Assembly: GCA_021613535.1 (NCBI GenBank)
Contig: CP075496.1
Coordinates: 10,540,001-10,604,000 of the forward strand
Reading direction: 5' to 3'
DNA length: 64,000 nt
From: Adineta vaga
Lineage: Eukaryota; Rotifera
The notes beneath the pieces were generated by a model, which saw nothing but the letters and a program-made list of their open reading frames with translations, had not been told where the DNA came from and searched no databases. Positions 62,383 to 64,000 of the stretch are shown here, piece after piece (position 1 is the first letter of the stretch; each line of letters opens with the position of its first letter). Made by a program: the position numbers and the translations under genes.

Positions 62383-62943
62383 TTACACCATATCTTCATC
62401 ACTTTGTCCAATACGTGTTCGTTGTTCTGATGGTGATGAATTGTAACGATAACTTTGCTGTTTATTATCGAAATAATCATTTATTGACGGCTTTGTTTCA
62501 TCAACTTCTGTAATACCACCACCACCCAATAAAAACTCATCATCTGGTGTTAATTGTTCAAATTCATTTGCATAGAGATCTTCAGCAGTTGGTCGTCGAC
62601 ATCCTAATAAATATCCAATAATTCCAACAACAGCGATTATTAAAAACACCATTGCAAAAGCAATCAATACGACAGACCAAAATGGAAAGAAACCTATGTG
62701 AAAGAAATGATTATTGAATAAAAGAGAATAATGATAAAAATTACCGCGAAGTAAATAATCAGGATTGACACGATTGAACATATCTGTTCGTCGACTTCCA
62801 GACATTTCGTAATGTGTTCGAGCTCCATAACCCAAATCATGTTGTTCTCGTAATTGATCTGGTGTTAAAAACTGACTATCACAGATGATAATAAACGTTA
62901 GTAATAATCCTAAGTAGAAATTCATTTTTCGTAACGAAAACAT
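62383..62943 (-). CDS. Small secretory-pathway membrane protein
   Basis: Exons 62943-62745 and 62693-62383 give 169 residues. The 51-base intron between them has GTAATT..CACATAG ends, no stop codon and a length divisible by three, so the unspliced reading (186 residues) is also open. A signal peptide (Y-L-G-L-L-L-T-F-I-I-I-C-D-S) is followed by a short ectodomain. One helix (W-S-V-V-L-I-A-F-A-M-V-F-L-I-I-A-V-V-G-I-I-G-Y-L-L-G) precedes an acidic cytoplasmic tail. The tail has D-L-Y-A-N-E-F and Y-R-Y-N-S-S-P, possible tyrosine sorting or signalling motifs. No family is recognised. The second Met (62925) is an alternative start. Confidence 0.75.
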   Translation of the reverse strand: MFSLRKMNFYLGLLLTFIIICDSQFLTPDQLREQHDLGYGARTHYEMSGSRRTDMFNRVNPDYLLRGNFYHYSLLFNNHFFHIGFFPFWSVVLIAFAMVFLIIAVVGIIGYLLGCRRPTAEDLYANEFEQLTPDDEFLLGGGGITEVDETKPSINDYFDNKQQSYRYNSSPSEQRTRIGQSDEDMV

Positions 62944-64000
62944 CAGAGAAATCTTTTATATCTATACAACCTGTTACTGCCTTGACAATCATCATACTCT
63001 GCTAAGAGACCATCAACGAATATGTATGTATATGTATATGAGTAAAAAGAAGTGAAGAAGAAAAAAAAGAACGAGAAATGGGTCACCAAATGTAATTTTC
63101 AATAGGAGCACCAGTGAGAGAAAAGTAAAAATGAAAGAGAAAGAAAGAAAGAAAGAAAAAAAGAATGAAGAACTGAATATTATGAGCTCAAATAAAGCAC
63201 TAAGAAAAACGTCAAAAGAAGAGAATGTGTCGTTTGTCGAAAGAAAAAGAAAAAAACAGAACTATCATTTCTTCTCTTTTTTTTAACATACTGTTACATG
63301 TTCTGTATTTGTCATTCAATATGTCCTTCGCCAAAGAAAGGAAGTGTACACTACACTTTGACCAATAAATGTTATATTTGCATGTGAGATATATATATAT
63401 ATATATTAGATCATTCGCTTTACCGTATAATTAGAAATATTTCAGTTTGATATAATTCACCATAAATCTTAGTTAAATATGAGTTAGAACTCAAATATAA
63501 TGCTTCAGAGATCATAGAATTCTTTAGATAGCACTTTTAATCTTAGATTACCAAGAAAAACAATCAATCAACTCGTTCATCATCCCCATTCGGCTCTTCA
63601 TATTCACACACACAGAAATACCCATAATATTAAATCAAAATCGTTTTCATACGTATACACAAAGAAAAAGGAAAATAGTAATAAAATACAAGACACACTC
63701 TAATACATCTGTCTAATCATACGCGAAACTGCGTACATGGATGATAATAATATTAATAATAATAGTAATGAAGAAGAAACTCATGATGATGATGATGATC
63801 AAGAAATGTAGTAATAGTGAAAAAAGAAACAGAAACAACAAGTAGGTAATACTTTTTCAGAAAAGAAAACAAAGAAAGCAAAACTTCTCATTGTTTCACT
63901 GCTAATAAAGACAAAATGGAAGGAAAAACACACATAAATATGTAGAAACATTATTGAGAAGAAGAAGAAGAAGAAGAGAAAACAAAAAAAAACAAAAATG
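62944..64000. other. Terminal intergenic region with microsatellites
   Basis: About 1 kb without a supportable gene. It holds a (GAAA)n tract at about 63136-63158, a (TA)n tract at about 63389-63407, a (GAT)n run at about 63783-63800 and (GAA)n at the window end (about 63957-63978). A 24-codon ATG frame at 63737-63811 (Asp/Asn-rich) is a translation of repeats. Confidence 0.6.

Noticed and set aside
63737-63811. 24-codon Asp/Asn-rich ORF near the right edge
   Set aside because: It consists of AAT and GAT repeats and has no support as a gene.

Overview
This window is animal nuclear DNA, probably from a bdelloid rotifer (inference from gene style; no marker gene proves it). It is AT-rich and gene-dense, with many introns of only 45-65 bases that use GT..AG ends. 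Coding regions prefer A/T-ending codons. Many start codons lie a few bases after a splice-acceptor-like site, and several same-strand genes are packed tightly. That is the pattern expected of a genome that uses spliced-leader trans-splicing. I saw no rRNA, tRNA, CRISPR array or intact transposon.

Layout. Plus strand 0.7-10.3 kb: SSU72 phosphatase, a QRICH1/ZMYM-type DUF3504 protein, a cysteine-rich membrane protein, a very small homeodomain protein and a TPR protein. Minus strand 10.4-13.1 kb: EMC4 and ZFPL1. Plus strand 13.3-13.9 kb: two overlapping small ORFs, the second NDUFB1-like. Minus strand 14-16.3 kb: an Ig-type receptor and a small hydrophilic mitochondrial protein. Plus strand 17.9-38.6 kb: an OXR1/NCOA7-type LysM-TLDc gene with an internal promoter, a CDK1/2-like kinase, DNAJC13/RME-8 and MFSD12. 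Minus strand 39-63 kb: an FBXW10-like F-box/WD40 protein, a THEG-repeat protein, RSPRY1, a PTP-PEST-type phosphatase, EXOSC2, KIF19, a small membrane protein, a compact PI3K-like kinase, a histone-H3-tail/vWA/RING protein and a small signal-anchored protein.

Most genes are conserved housekeeping genes: RNA processing (SSU72, EXOSC2), ER/Golgi/endosome trafficking (EMC4, ZFPL1, DNAJC13), lysosomal transport (MFSD12), cilia (KIF19, THEG-like) and oxidation resistance (OXR1). They share no single pathway.

The outstanding feature is the intronless 646-codon gene at 59685-61625 (minus). Directly after its start Met it carries an 18-residue exact copy of the histone H3 N-terminal tail (through K18). 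This is followed by a von Willebrand A domain with an intact MIDAS, a SAP-like helical segment and a C-terminal C3HC4 RING. It looks like a genome-encoded histone-tail mimic joined to a ubiquitin ligase. It has its own TATA promoter and sits 218 bp upstream of a compact PI3K-like kinase gene on the same strand.
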